Translations under genes and position numbers: made by a program | DNA from: Adineta steineri | Taxonomy: Eukaryota > Rotifera > Eurotatoria > Adinetida > Adinetidae | Direction of reading: 5' to 3' | NCBI GenBank assembly: GCA_905250115.1 | Contig: CAJNOI010000024.1 | Coordinates: forward strand, 46,177 to 110,176 | DNA length: 64,000 nucleotides | Part shown: positions 35,336-51,919 of the stretch, one piece after another | Layout: each line of letters starts with the position of its first letter | Position numbering within the stretch: the first letter of the stretch is position 1 | The notes under the pieces: model-generated | What the model was told of the DNA's origin: nothing | The model's input: only the letters and a program-made list of their open reading frames with translations | Databases searched by the model: none

Positions 35336-35820
35336 TGAGATATAAAATAAATAAAAATTTATTAAAAAAAGAAGAATATGGGATGTATGTCAATAGAACA
35401 TGATGCAAATAATCCATAAGAAGTTTTGTAATAAAAATATAAATGTAGCATGTGAAAATATATCTGACTGACTTGAACTACAGAAATTTGTTTAACTAAT
35501 TTCTTCAAAATATTCAGTTGGGATGGAGAATGAATTTTATATGAATCACCTATTTATGACGATTTCTGTCATCAGAAATATTACTTAAGAGTTAGAATAT
35601 TTTATTTGTATATCTAAAACTCTGATTATATTGAAAAAACAAATACGGGTAGATAATATTATCATTCATTTGACTTCACTGTTTTCCTTTTCGTTATTTT
35701 CTTCTACTCGTCTAGCAATTTTTCTTTTTGATACATAACGAAAGGCTTTTATCCAATTATTATTTGTATGTTTTAATATTATCATATATGTATGTATAAG
35801 AATAAAAATTTTATTCTAAC

Positions 35821-36240
35821 TTCCGTAAAATATTTTTCTAATGGTAATTTTTCATATGTTAAAGGTTCTTTATTTTGATCATCATAAATCCCTCCAACAA
35901 TATAAACAGCATTATGATCAAAATGTGTCATTTTATTTGGTGAATCAGGTGTTAAATAAACTAAACGATCTTTATCAAATAAATCAATATATTGATCTCT
36001 TGTTGATTGAAAATAAGTTGAATGTTCATGTAGTAACGAATAACGTGACGTTTGAAAATTATCTGATAGATCACTTATCATAATATACGCTGGTGAATGG
36101 AAACGATCAATATTTTTAGAATAACGAAATACTCTTTGAACAAGTGCTAAAAAATATGAATGTCGAACATGAGCATATGCAAAACCACCATCAACAACAA
36201 AAAAAAAATCTCGTAATCGAGCAGCTCTTGCTAATGAATA
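35821..36240 (-). pseudogene. fragment of mitochondrial RNase P protein 1 / tRNA methyltransferase (TRMT10C-like)
   Basis: Translates in one frame from about SLARAARLRDFFFVVDGG through DRLVYLTPDSPN and FDHNAVYIVGGIYDDQN to KEPLTYEKLPLEKYFTEV, then a GT. YLTPDSPN and AVYIVGGIYDD are signature strands of the SPOUT-type TRM10 methyltransferase domain, which methylates purine 9 of tRNA. In TRMT10C this partners with SDR5C1 and PRORP in mitochondria. The usual 10-15 residues between LTYEK and LPLE are missing, and I find no upstream or downstream exons, so I call it a partial copy. It sits in the left-arm-only segment. Confidence 0.7.
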
Positions 36241-37684
36241 AAGATCAAGTCAACGTTGTTTTATGATTTGACATAGTAATTACCATTTCTTTTCTTTTCT
36301 TACTTCTTCATTATATAAATATCATAAAGATCACGTCGAACATCAAGTGATTTAACTAAGACATTTCTTCACAAAGAATATTTTTCTTTAAATCGTCATA
36401 ATTAATTTAATTAAGTGATTGGGTTATATGACGAAGAAATGTCCATCGAAGTACAGAAATAGGTGTTGAATGTTTTATTTTTGTATTTATTTTTTATATT
36501 TAATTATCTATATTGAACCAATGGATATGTTCTGTCGATAGTTTAAAAGAAAAATTATCTGATCTGGAAGTCGAATGATAAATAAAATGATATTCAACTA
36601 GTAAACAATATGTATGAGTCAACTTATTTTTGTTCTATTTTTTTATTCTGAAGTGGTAAAAGAAAAATAAGGTTCGTCTTTCTGTTATTTGTTTAAAGTC
36701 ATTGTTATTGAGTAAAGATTTCATGAGAAAAGTTTGTATGTTCTGATAAGATCTAATATAGACTCATTACAATATTTGTTCAATTTGTGTTCTCTTGGCT
36801 GCCGAATAAAACTTTAGAATGATTGTTGGAAAAACTGTATACTTTTAACAACTATTTGTGAAGATCGAAAGAAGATTAGAGTAAACACCTGAAGAAGTTT
36901 TTTTTGATCGACACTGAATATAAATATGTGGCCAAAACTTGAGAGTGGGTTTGAATGAAAACTAAATACAATACGTAAATACCCCATACTCGTATAATCT
37001 ATTTTGTCTCTTTTTTTTATTCAGTAATGTGTCAACTTAATTTCAACATGATGAATCAGACAGAATTATTGTACAAAAAACGATAGTGACATCTATCGTT
37101 CGTAAAATATTCTGTATCCATGGCACAATAACAATAATAAAAATTGTATTGCTTCACATGACATATATACTTTGAAAAGATGATGGAGAACGATATAAGT
37201 GAACGATAAACAAAAATTACATTAGAATAATTAACAACAACTTTTATAGCGTTGTAATACAATTCGATATAATGTAGATTCATTTAAACATTATACAAAT
37301 GAACAATTCTAGAATGCATTAGAAGCCGTTCAATTGAAAAATAAATTACATATACAAATAGCAGAATATGGAAGTGATTTTAGTGTTGATGAATGTCAAT
37401 GAATATGAGGATGTGGATGCGGCTGAGTGAGAATGTTAAATCCATGCCCATTTCTCAATTTTCTATCATTTATTATGTCGTACTTCAAAAAAATATTTAG
37501 TACACAATCCAACATGAGAAGTTCTGCAACGTACAATAAACTATTCATTTTATACATGAAATGAGAAGAGAAGAATTTGTTTTTATTTAAATATTTAAAA
37601 AAATATTTTACAAAGTATATCATAGAAAAAAGTCAGTTTATTAAGTTAATTAAGAAATAATAGTTCAAATGGCAAGACTTATTA
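36241..37684. other. non-coding stretch downstream of the FG-GAP gene
   Basis: Contains dispersed repeat copy 2 (36710-36955). A frame near 37310-37402 (+) ending SDFSVDECQ looks protein-like but is only about 27 codons and cannot be tied to a gene. Confidence 0.4.
36710..36955 (+). repeat. dispersed repeat, about 240 bp, copy 2
   Basis: Matches 31832-32070 in the same orientation, including ACAACTATTTGTGAAGATCG. It has no counterpart on the right arm and lies inside the hemizygous segment. Confidence 0.75.
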
Positions 37685-40600
37685 CTAACAAGTCTTCATA
37701 AGAATGTCTATATTACCATATCCATTATTAGTAGCAATAATATCTGTTAGATTATCATTGTTAACATCACCGATAGCAAGTGCAAATGGATGTGAACGAT
37801 AACCAGTATTAAATATTAGTTGATTAGCGAAACTTCCATTTCCATACCCGAAAAAAGCGCCAATACTACTAGAACCATAGTTAGCTACAGCAATGTCTAA
37901 TCGAGTATCGTTATCGAAATCAACAACAACAACTGAATATGGTTGAGAACGAAGACCAGTAAAATACGTTGTTTGATCTAGAAACGTGCCACTACCATTA
38001 CTAAGATAAATACCAATGTTATCTTCGCCAGAATTTGCAACAACAATATCCATACGATGATCGTTGTTAAAATCACCAATGGCTACAGAACATGAATGAG
38101 AAGTAATACCAGTTGAATATATTACTTGACTGCTAAAAGTACCATAACCTGATCCAAATAGAATCATTATATTATTTGTACCATTGTTAGCAACAACGAC
38201 GTCCAAGAAGGTATCATTGTTGAAATCATTAGCTACAAGAGATAGTGGTTGCGACAAAGATCCAGTTGAATAAGGTGGTGCAATTAAAAAGTCTTCGGTA
38301 GCATATCCCAACAACATACCAATGCAATCAGTGCCAGAGTTAGACGAAACAATATCCAGATAACTATCATTGTTGAAGTCTGCTACAGCGATAGTCAGAG
38401 GCGACGAAAAGTCACCAGTCGGATAAGTCAATTGACTGAAAAAAGTGCCATTGATACATCCGAGAAGAATTCCGACGTTATCACTGCCGTAGTTAGCAAC
38501 AGCAATATCTAATTGATTGTCATTATTAAAATCCATGATGGCGATTGCATTTGGAGCTGAGCCAGTACCAGTTGAAAAAGTATTTAGTTCAGAAAAAGTA
38601 CTATTTCCTCGTCCAAACAAGACACCAATATTATTTGCACCTGAATTGGCTGTAATGATATCCAGTCTACTATCTTTATCTAAATCAGCGACGAGAATAC
38701 ATGTTGGATTGGAATTAAGGCCAGTCGAATAGGGAATAGGCATTGAAAAGCTTCCGTTACCATATCCAGAAAAAATATTTATATTGTCATGCAAATAATT
38801 GGCAACTGCAAAGTCTAGGTTATTATCATCATTAAAATCGCCAACATCAATAGATATTGGTCCTACATGACTGCCAGCTGAACAGGTGCTCATCGTAGGA
38901 AAACTGCCATTGCCATATCCAAAAAAAAAAACCGATTTTGTCGATGTAATGAAGGGCTACAACAATATCCAAATGAGTATCATGATTAAAATCAGCAATG
39001 ATGAGATTTATTGGACGAGAACCGGAGCCAGTTGGGTAAGTTACCTGATCTGCAAAATTACCATCACCAAAACCAAGGAAAACACCGACATTATCATTCC
39101 AATAATTGGTTACAATAATATCTAGGTAATTATCATTATTAACGTCAGCAACTACGGCTGCATATGGTGACGACTTTTCACCAGTCGTATATGTTTTTTG
39201 ATTTGAGAAGGTATTATTCTCCAATCCTAGAAAAACACCTATGTTATTAAGACCCGTGTTGACGGCAACAAAATCCCATCGACTATCGTTGTTAAAATCA
39301 CCGACGAGCACCACTTGTGGAGCAGACTGACTACTAGTAGAATACCGTTTTTGTGTCCTAAATGCTTCAATATTATATTTCAAAAGTGTTTGCACAGTAT
39401 TTGTGCCTGAATTTGCAATAACAAGATCAAGTTTCTTATCATTATTGAAATCACCAATGGTTATCGAAGATGGTATAGAGCCGAGTCCCGTCGGATATAT
39501 ATTTAGATCCTGAAAGTTACCATTTCCATTACTAAATAGAATGCCTACACTTTCACCACCCGAACTAGTCACTGCAATGTCTAATTGACTATCATCATCC
39601 AAATCACTAATGACAATCGAAGTTGGATACGATAGAGTACCAGTTGAAAACATTGTTTGTAATGGAAATGTTCCGTTTATAGATCCTAAAAGTATTCCTA
39701 CAGTTCCTAATCCATAATTTGATATGGCTATATCCAAATATGTATCATTATTAAAATGACCAACACCAACAACTTCAGGATGTGGAGAGGATCCAGTGAA
39801 ATATGTATTTTCACGAACACCATCCATATATGTAGATCCTAAGAAAACACCTATGTTGGCGGCACCGGAATTAGCTACAACAACATCCAATAGACTGTCA
39901 TTATTAAAATCACCAGCAACAATCGAATTTGGACAAGAATTTGAACCAGTTGAATAAGTTATTGCATTGGAAAAAGTTCCGTCACCAAATCCAACGAGCA
40001 CGCCTATGGTGTTCGTGACACAGTTAGTAACAATCACATCTTGTACATTGTCATGATTCCAGTCTGCAATCGTACATGAGCCAGGTCGAGAACCACCACC
40101 AGTTAGATATTTGTCTGAAGGGAAAAATTTTCCATTCCCATATCCAAGAAAAATATTAATACAACTTGCATAAGTAGCGGTAATGACTATATCCAGATAA
40201 CCATCATTGTCGAGATCACTGATGGCCAAACCTCCTGGTGAAGTAGCAATACCAATTGAATAGGAGGTTTGATTCGAAAAACTAGTATTATTTTGTCCAA
40301 GGAAAATGCCTAGAGTACTTGTTTCACGATTGGCAACGGCAATATCCAATATATTGTCATTATTAAAATCATCAATGGCAACATCTATTGGAAAAGAGCC
40401 ATCACCAGTTGAATATGTCTGTTGAGCTGAGAAAGATCCATTGTCATAATTAAGAAAAATACCAATATTGTCAGCTTTAGCATTAGCAACAACAACATCT
40501 AATCGTTTATCATTATTTAAGTCACCAATCGCTATAGTATATGGTTCAGAATCACTGCCAGTTGAATAGGTGCCTTGCAGAGAAAATGTAACATTAGCAT

Positions 40601-43522
40601 ATCCAAAAAATATACTTATACTATTACTCTCACGATTAGCAACGACAAAATCTAATTGATTATCATTATTAAAATCTGCAGTGGCGACTGCAAATGGTTT
40701 TGAATCACTACCAGTCGAATAACTTCGACGATCTCCAAAACTCCCATCACTATAACCAAAAAAAATATCGACATTGTTGCCTTGATAATTAGCAACGATA
40801 ATATCCAGTTGATTGTCATTATTGAAATCTCCCATGGCAAGAGAAAATGGAGTGGTACCACTTTTGCTTGACAAAGTCTTTTGATCAGTAAAACTACCAT
40901 TCCCATATCCAGATAAAATACCTATATTCGCAGCGCCATAATTTGCCACAGCAATATCTGCCCAACCATCATTATTTACATCACCAATAGTAATCGATTT
41001 TGGATTTGATGTAATTCCAGTTGAATAAGTTGTTTGAATAGAAAAAGTACCATCTTGATTTCCAAGAAAAATACCGATATTACCAATCTGATAATTGGCA
41101 ACGATAATATCAGGATTTGTATCGTTATTAACATCATCAACAATGATACAATATGGATTAGAATTATTTCCAGTGGAATAGCTATATTGAAGAGAAAAAC
41201 TAATATTACTATATCCGAATAAAATTCCTATATTATTCATATCATAATTGGCAACAATGATATCAAGTACTTTGTCACCATTTACATCACTTGCAACAAC
41301 TGATATTGGACTAGAATCTTGGCCAGTTGAATATGTCTGTTGACTCGAAAAACTTCCATTTCCATATCCAAAAAAAATACCTATATTTCTACCCAAATAA
41401 TTGGCAACGACAATATCCAATTGTTTGTCGTTATTAAAATCACCAATGGTAATAGCAGACGGCAGAGAATCTTTACCCGTTGAATACGTAGTTTGACTAG
41501 AGAATGTACCATCTTCAAGTGCCAGAAGAACACCTATAATATTACTGGTCGAATCTACGATGACAACATCAGGACGATTATCATCATTGAAGTCACCAGT
41601 AGCAACAGAAACTGGCTGTGCGTTAATTGAATAAGTAGTTTGGTTGGAAAATATTCCACTACTATTTCCTAGAAAAATACCTATAGCACGAAGGTTTTGA
41701 TTGGTAACAAGAATATCTAATTGATCATCATTATTAAAATCGCCAGTAATAACTGAAGATGGGCCGGAATCACTATTAGTAGAATATGTAGTCTGATTTG
41801 AAAAAGTATTATTTCCTTCATTTAGATATATACCAATATTGTCACTCCAAAAATTAGTAACAACAATATCTAATTGATGATCATTATTCATATCGGCAAA
41901 GACAATTGAGTTCGGTTGAGTATCAATATCACTTGTAGGGTATATAGTTTGACTTAAGAAACTATAGTTTCTATATACAAGAATGATATCTATATAGTTA
42001 TAATCATAATTGACTGCAGCAAGATCCAATCGAGTATCATTATTAAAATCACCAGCGATTATTGCATATGGTTTAGAACCATAACTGCTATAGATTGTTG
42101 CTTCATCTAAGAAAATTCCATCGCCAGATCCAAAAAATACACTTATACTATCATGAGCATAATTATTTACAGCTATATCATATATATCATCATTATTGAA
42201 ATCACCAATTACTACTGATACAGCCGATGAAGTACTATTTCCAATTAAATAATTATTTGAATTCGCGTAAGTTCTATTTCCAAAGCCTAACAAAACATGA
42301 ATACTGTTTGTGTAACCAGAACATGCCACAACAATATCCTTATATGTGTCATTATTTAAATCATCGGCAGCGATCGAATATGGGTAAGAACTAATACCAA
42401 TATTAAATATGATTTGATTTGTCAATGTTCCATTACCACGGCCAAAAAATAGACCTATGTTACGGGTGCCGTGATTAGCTACTGCTATATCAAGATAACC
42501 ATCATTATCAAGATCAGCAATGGCAAGAAAATATGGCATAGAGTCAAAACCAGTAGAAAAAACGACTGGCTTTCCAAAATTACCATAACCATCTCCTAAA
42601 AGAATTCCAACGTCATTAGTGCCGTAGTTAACAACAACTAGATCAAGTTGTGTATCATTGTTGATATCACCTACAGCAATCCATCGTGGTCGAGATGATT
42701 CCGTAGTAAATATTTTTTGAGATCTAAATTGACCATTGCCGATACCAAGAAAGATACCAATATTATTTGTGCCAAAATTCGCAACAGCTATGTCCAATCG
42801 TTGATCATTATTGAAATCACCAACACTAACTGCATATGGAAGTGAACCATAACCAGTCGAATATGTTTGTTGATCTTTGAATGAATGAGAGTCATTTCTA
42901 AGAAATACACCGATAGTATTTGTATTTGAATTTGAAACAACAATATCCGGACGAATGTCATTATTGAAATCACCAATGGCAATAGATTGTGGATGAGAAT
43001 CATCACTTATAGAATTTTGAGCTTCTGATTTTAAAGTGATTGTACATAGTTTACCTAAACAATACAAAAAAAAATAATTTCATGAAATATAAAAAAAAGA
43101 ACATCGATTGATACAGATATATTTTTTATTACCATAGAAAATAATAAATTACGATTTATTAAATGTCATTCTTTTTAAAATGAAGACAGACTTCAAATAC
43201 ATTTATTTTCTGTAGTTTTTCTGAAATAAAATAAAGATTATGAAGCGAACGTACCTGGTGGTTTTGGTGAGTTGAAATATACTATGAGAATTCCAATAAG
43301 CATCACTATACATGTAAATATAGCAAACAAAACAGCTCCTTTAATAGGAGATAGTATGATTCTAGAGGAGGTCGCTGGCGAATCATCAGAGACATCAACC
43401 GTGGCTTGTGGATCAAGTAGATTTGTAGCTGAATTTGATTTGATTGTTGAGTCAACAGTAGCAGGAGACTCTTGATTAGATAAGGGCTCTAATGAAAACA
43501 TTTCAATATCTGTAGAAGTCAT
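37685..43522 (-). CDS. giant FG-GAP/VCBS-repeat surface protein, type II membrane anchor (two exons)
   Basis: Exon 1 (43522-43255) encodes a Ser/Thr-rich cytoplasmic tail, one TM helix (about residues 61-82, FAIFTCIVMLIGILIVYF) and N-S-P-K-P-P plus one base (CCAG|GTACGT). Intron 43055-43254 is 200 bp with acceptor TTTAG. Exon 2 (43054-37685) joins in phase (G-K-L-C) and carries roughly 34 repeats of about 52 residues. Each has a Ca-binding GDFNNDxxxDIVVAN loop and an NIGIFLGxGNGTF strand, the FG-GAP/VCBS signature of integrin-alpha-like propellers. The full protein would be about 1878 residues, mostly extracellular. One break: 11 A at 38921-38931 (10 expected) shifts the frame between ...KIGFFF and GYGN; removing one base makes the whole exon open. 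No introns in 5.4 kb suggests repeat expansion of an acquired module. Ligand unknown. Confidence 0.9.
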
Positions 43523-43974
43523 GTTGATCTATAACAAAAAAATAGGAAATTTAGATAATAATATAGTCTTCTTTTCATTTAAAAAAATCCATAGAATTTT
43601 GTTGCGTCCATGTTATTTTGCTTTGTTGGATAAAAACTTAATATACGAAAAAGTATTACATACTTTTGTTTAACTTACTACTCTTCTGTTTGATTTTACT
43701 TATGAATACCTTATTTATCACTTTCTCTTTTTTTTCTTTTTTTTGTCTGTATTGACGTTCTTGTAATAATAGAAGTATTTCTTTGCGAACGCTGAAACAA
43801 TACCCCTCAATTAAATCGTTAATTGCATATTTGTATGCATATATCGATATCAATAATTAAATCGAATAAAATAAAAATTATTTTTCTACCATAAAATCTC
43901 AAGTAATAATGTATGACTGTTCTTTTCTTTTTTTGTTTTGATCTATTGCATGCAATTTATTCTTCGTGATATAT
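43523..43974. other. upstream region of the FG-GAP gene, left arm
   Basis: Mirrored at 50127-50580 with few differences, so this is the conserved 5' flank and probable promoter. The homology is cut by the gap. Confidence 0.5.
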
Positions 43975-44074
43975 NNNNNNNNNNNNNNNNNNNNNNNNNN
44001 NNNNNNNNNNNNNNNNNNNNNNNNNNNNNNNNNNNNNNNNNNNNNNNNNNNNNNNNNNNNNNNNNNNNNNNNNN
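43975..44074. other. assembly gap of 100 N
   Basis: Exactly 100 N, the conventional unknown-size gap. It truncates the ABC transporter on one side and is the last base of the inverted-repeat arm on the other. Confidence 0.98.
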
Positions 44075-49181
<5,107 letters not shown>

Positions 49182-50126
49182 ATCTAAAATATAAAATTTT
49201 TTTCGATTTGAAAATGAGAAAAATGAAGAAAAAAAATAATATCGTGCGCATATCAATTGCTTATCAATTTACAATACCGGTGCAAACAAGTGTATATAAC
49301 ATGGCGGTAAAGTAATATATACGGTTCTTTCTTATTTCATCACTATGTACTTTTAACCACTTGTAATCAATAATAACCGACTATAGTCAAAAGAAAAGAA
49401 AAAATGAAGTTGCCTGAATAAAAAAAAATCAATAATATAGTTTTTAAATACTAAATTATTTTAACGATAATGTTGGTATTATAAACATGATAAAATACAT
49501 CTAAGAACGAACCGTTTGTTTTTTTTATCGTACATATTTTGCTGTACTAATTATTCAAAAAAAAATGCACACTTACTGTCGATAAATTGAATAACAACAT
49601 TAAAAATGAGAGAAAGAAAAACTTAAAAGTGCATTGAGGTCACCAAGCACATTATCTAAATAAGAAGAAGGATGGTTTTAGACCGGCTTTAGCAACATGA
49701 ATATTTTAATAATCTAGTCATTTGTATAATAAAACAAAGCGATTGCAACGAATTAAAAATATAATAAGCCATTGTTTTTTTCTTGTTGGTTTAGATACGA
49801 TATATTACATTAAAGACAGACGTTTGTACACTTATTTCATTTTTATTTCATATTTTTTTTCAACAATATAATTGTTATCAAAAAAAAGTGACGAGAAAAA
49901 CATATATATCAACGTGTAATTTTTATATCTATTTAATAGTTGTCCTTAAAACAAGTATGAATAATTATTTTATCTTCTCTTTTTCATTCTGTTTACCTAG
50001 ACGAAAATATTTTTGTAGAAATGAATGCGCAAAAACTTGATTAATGATTTTTTTTGTATTGAGGTAGAATCTGATCAATTTATTCTGTTATTTTATGTCA
50101 TAGATTCGATAGCTATCGAGCAAATT
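49182..50126. other. spacer upstream of the ABC transporter
   Basis: AT-rich, no gene; probable promoter for the transporter (-). It shows no counterpart on the left side, where the gap intervenes. Confidence 0.5.
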
Positions 50127-50580
50127 ATATATCACGAGGAATAAATTGCATGCAATAGATCAGAACAAAAAAAAGAAAAGAACAGTCATGCATTATTACT
50201 TGAGATTTTATAGTAGAAAAATAATTTTTATTTAATTCGATTTAATTATTGATATCGATATATGCATACAAATATGCAATTAACGATTTAATTGAGGGGT
50301 ATTGTTTCAGCGTTCGCAAAGAAATGCTTCTATTATTACAAGAACGTCAATACAGACAAAAAAAAAGAAAAAAAAGAGAAAGAGATAAATAAGGTATTCA
50401 TAAGTAAAATCAAACAGAAGAGTAGTAAGTTAAACGAAAGTATGTAATACTTTTTCGTATATTAAGTTTTTATCCAACAAAGCAAAATAACATAGACGCA
50501 ACAAAATTCTATGGATTTTTTTATATGAAAAGAAAACTATATTATTATCTAAATTTCCTATTTTTTTGTTATAGATCAAC
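50127..50580. other. upstream region of the orphan FG-GAP anchor exon, right arm
   Basis: Mirror of 43523-43974. Retained even though the gene body is lost, so the exon may still be transcribed. Confidence 0.5.
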
Positions 50581-50848
50581 ATGACTTCTACAGATATTGA
50601 GATGTTTTCATTAGAGCCCTTATCTAATCAAGAGTCTCCTGCTACTGTTGACTCAACAATCAAATCAAATTCAGCTACAAATCTACTTGATCCACAAGCC
50701 ACGGTTGATGTAACTGATGATTCGCCAGCGACCTCCTCTAGAATCATACTATCTCCTATTAAAGGAGCTGTTTTGTTTGCTATATTTACATGTATAGTGA
50801 TGCTTATTGGAATTCTCATAGTATATTTCAACTCACCAAAACTACCAG
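50581..50848 (+). CDS. orphan FG-GAP anchor exon, right arm (gene body deleted)
   Basis: 268-nt exon identical in layout to exon 1 at 43522-43255, with two amino-acid changes in 94 codons read through (S/T in DVSDDS, P/L in SPKPPG). The TM helix and the phase-1 donor CCAG|GTACGT are intact. The 5.4-kb FG-GAP exon that should follow is absent. Unspliced reading adds only TFAS before a stop. A possible acceptor (AAATAACAG at about 50957) would add about 23 residues in phase. It could be a decayed allele or make a short anchor-only protein of about 94 residues. Confidence 0.75.
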
Positions 50849-50935
50849 GTACGTTCGCTTCATAATCTTTATTTTATTTCCGAAAAACTAGAGAAAATAA
50901 ATATATTTAATAAATCGTAACTTATTATTTTTTAT

Positions 50936-51202
50936 AATAATGATTTTCAAATAACAGTAAGCAGAGAGATCTATTTTTTGCCACTAATCAAATCAGAAAA
51001 TATGCACGAGATGACTTAGAGAAATTGTTCGAGCTGGGCGTGTCTGTCGATCTCTTGGAAAAACTGCGGGGCGTACGTGATGTGACCGTGCGTATGAATA
51101 TTCCTCTCATCCATCAACACTCATACCTACACCTTAACTCGCTCATCCCACCAAACACATCTATTTATCCACCCATGTGAACACACCCACACCCACACCC
51201 TT
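50936..51202. other. right-arm-only insert: GC-richer coding-like scrap ending in telomere repeats
   Basis: Bases about 50960-51170 read openly on the plus strand as ...RDLFFATNQIRKYARDDLEK, then LFELGVSVDLLEKLRGVRD. Codons such as GAG, CTG, GGC, GTG and CGG are unlike the AT-rich neighbours. No start, family or downstream exon is visible. It sits exactly where the FG-GAP body is deleted and directly precedes the ACACCC tract. Confidence 0.5.
51183..51200 (-). repeat. interstitial telomere-type repeat, (ACACCC)x3 at a homology breakpoint
   Basis: Three perfect units of the complement of TGTGGG, followed after TT by the first base of renewed homology to the left arm. The C-rich strand reading rightward is the orientation of a left-hand chromosome end capping the DNA from 51202 on. 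Confidence 0.6.
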
Positions 51203-51439
51203 AGGTGATTCATATAAAATTCATTCTCCATCCCAACTGAATATTTTGAAGAAATTAGTTGTACAAATTTCTGTAGTTCAAGTCAGTCAGATATATTTTC
51301 ACATGCTACATTTATATTTTTATTACAAAACACATATTCAAGTACAAAACTTCTTATGGATTATTTGCATCATGTTCTATTGACATACATTCCATATTCT
51401 TCTTTTTTAACAAAATTTTTATTTATTTTATATCTCATG
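51201..51439. other. non-coding, right arm
   Basis: Mirror of about 35336-35552. Open frames here are short and not conserved as protein. Confidence 0.4.
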
Positions 51440-51605
51440 ACTGTTTTTCCGAACGTTGTATTTACCAACGTACGACGTCTTCCCGAGCGTTGTATTTACT
51501 AATGGACAACTTGTTTTTTCCGAACGTTGTATTTGCCAACGAATAACTTTTTTCCGATCGTTGTATTTACCAACGAACGACTTTTTCCGAAAGTTGTATT
51601 TATCA
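51440..51605. repeat. tandem repeat, about 5 units of 33-37 bp, right copy
   Basis: Units of CCGAACGTTGTATTTACCAA plus a variable T-rich link; mirror of 35160-35335. The same unit number but different internal substitutions. Confidence 0.75.
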
Positions 51606-51919
51606 GAGATGTTCGTCGCTACGTACGGAACTACAGAGAATCAATAAGATATAACCTAATACTCATATTTTATCTATTCGATTTAGGTATCCATTGCTCT
51701 CTTAAATAATATTTATATGACTGAAACATCCCTAGTTTTAAATGTCCTCAAAATACTCTTCTTAATAAAAATAAATTATTTGTTTTATAAATAATAAATT
51801 ATGTCGCTTCTTCTTTGTTTGTTATTAAACTCAAAATAAAACTAGAAGTAAATACAACTATATATTGTAGCACACATTAAGTACTAACGTTCATTATTTC
51901 CTATTTAAAATAGGAGAAA

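Larger units (their letters stand above)
35553..43134. other. left-arm-only segment, 7.6 kb (hemizygous between arms)
   Basis: Homology to the right arm stops at 35552 (right 51202) and resumes at about 43134 (right 50936). The segment holds a TRMT10C fragment, a dispersed repeat and the whole second exon of the FG-GAP gene. The right arm has only 267 bp in its place. Confidence 0.85.
22662..43974 (+). repeat. left arm of giant inverted repeat
   Basis: Reading this interval forward matches the reverse complement of 64000 down to 50127. Anchors are: 22662/64000 (CAGAAGTATCATTCACATAC), 25854-28130/60807-58531 (758-aa gene), 29698/56967 (F-box start), 32174-34822/54568-51920 (882-aa gene), 35552/51202 (edge of collinearity), 43134/50936 (collinearity resumes) and 43522/50581 (anchor exon). 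It is about 7.4 kb longer than its partner, mainly because 35553-43134 has no counterpart. The match ends exactly at the first N of the gap at 43975. Confidence 0.95.

Noticed and set aside
35118-35417. Frames with repeated YQRT-like motif near 35118-35417 and 51456-51709
   Set aside because: They arise from the 34-36 bp tandem repeat and have several alternative frames; no start context or domain.
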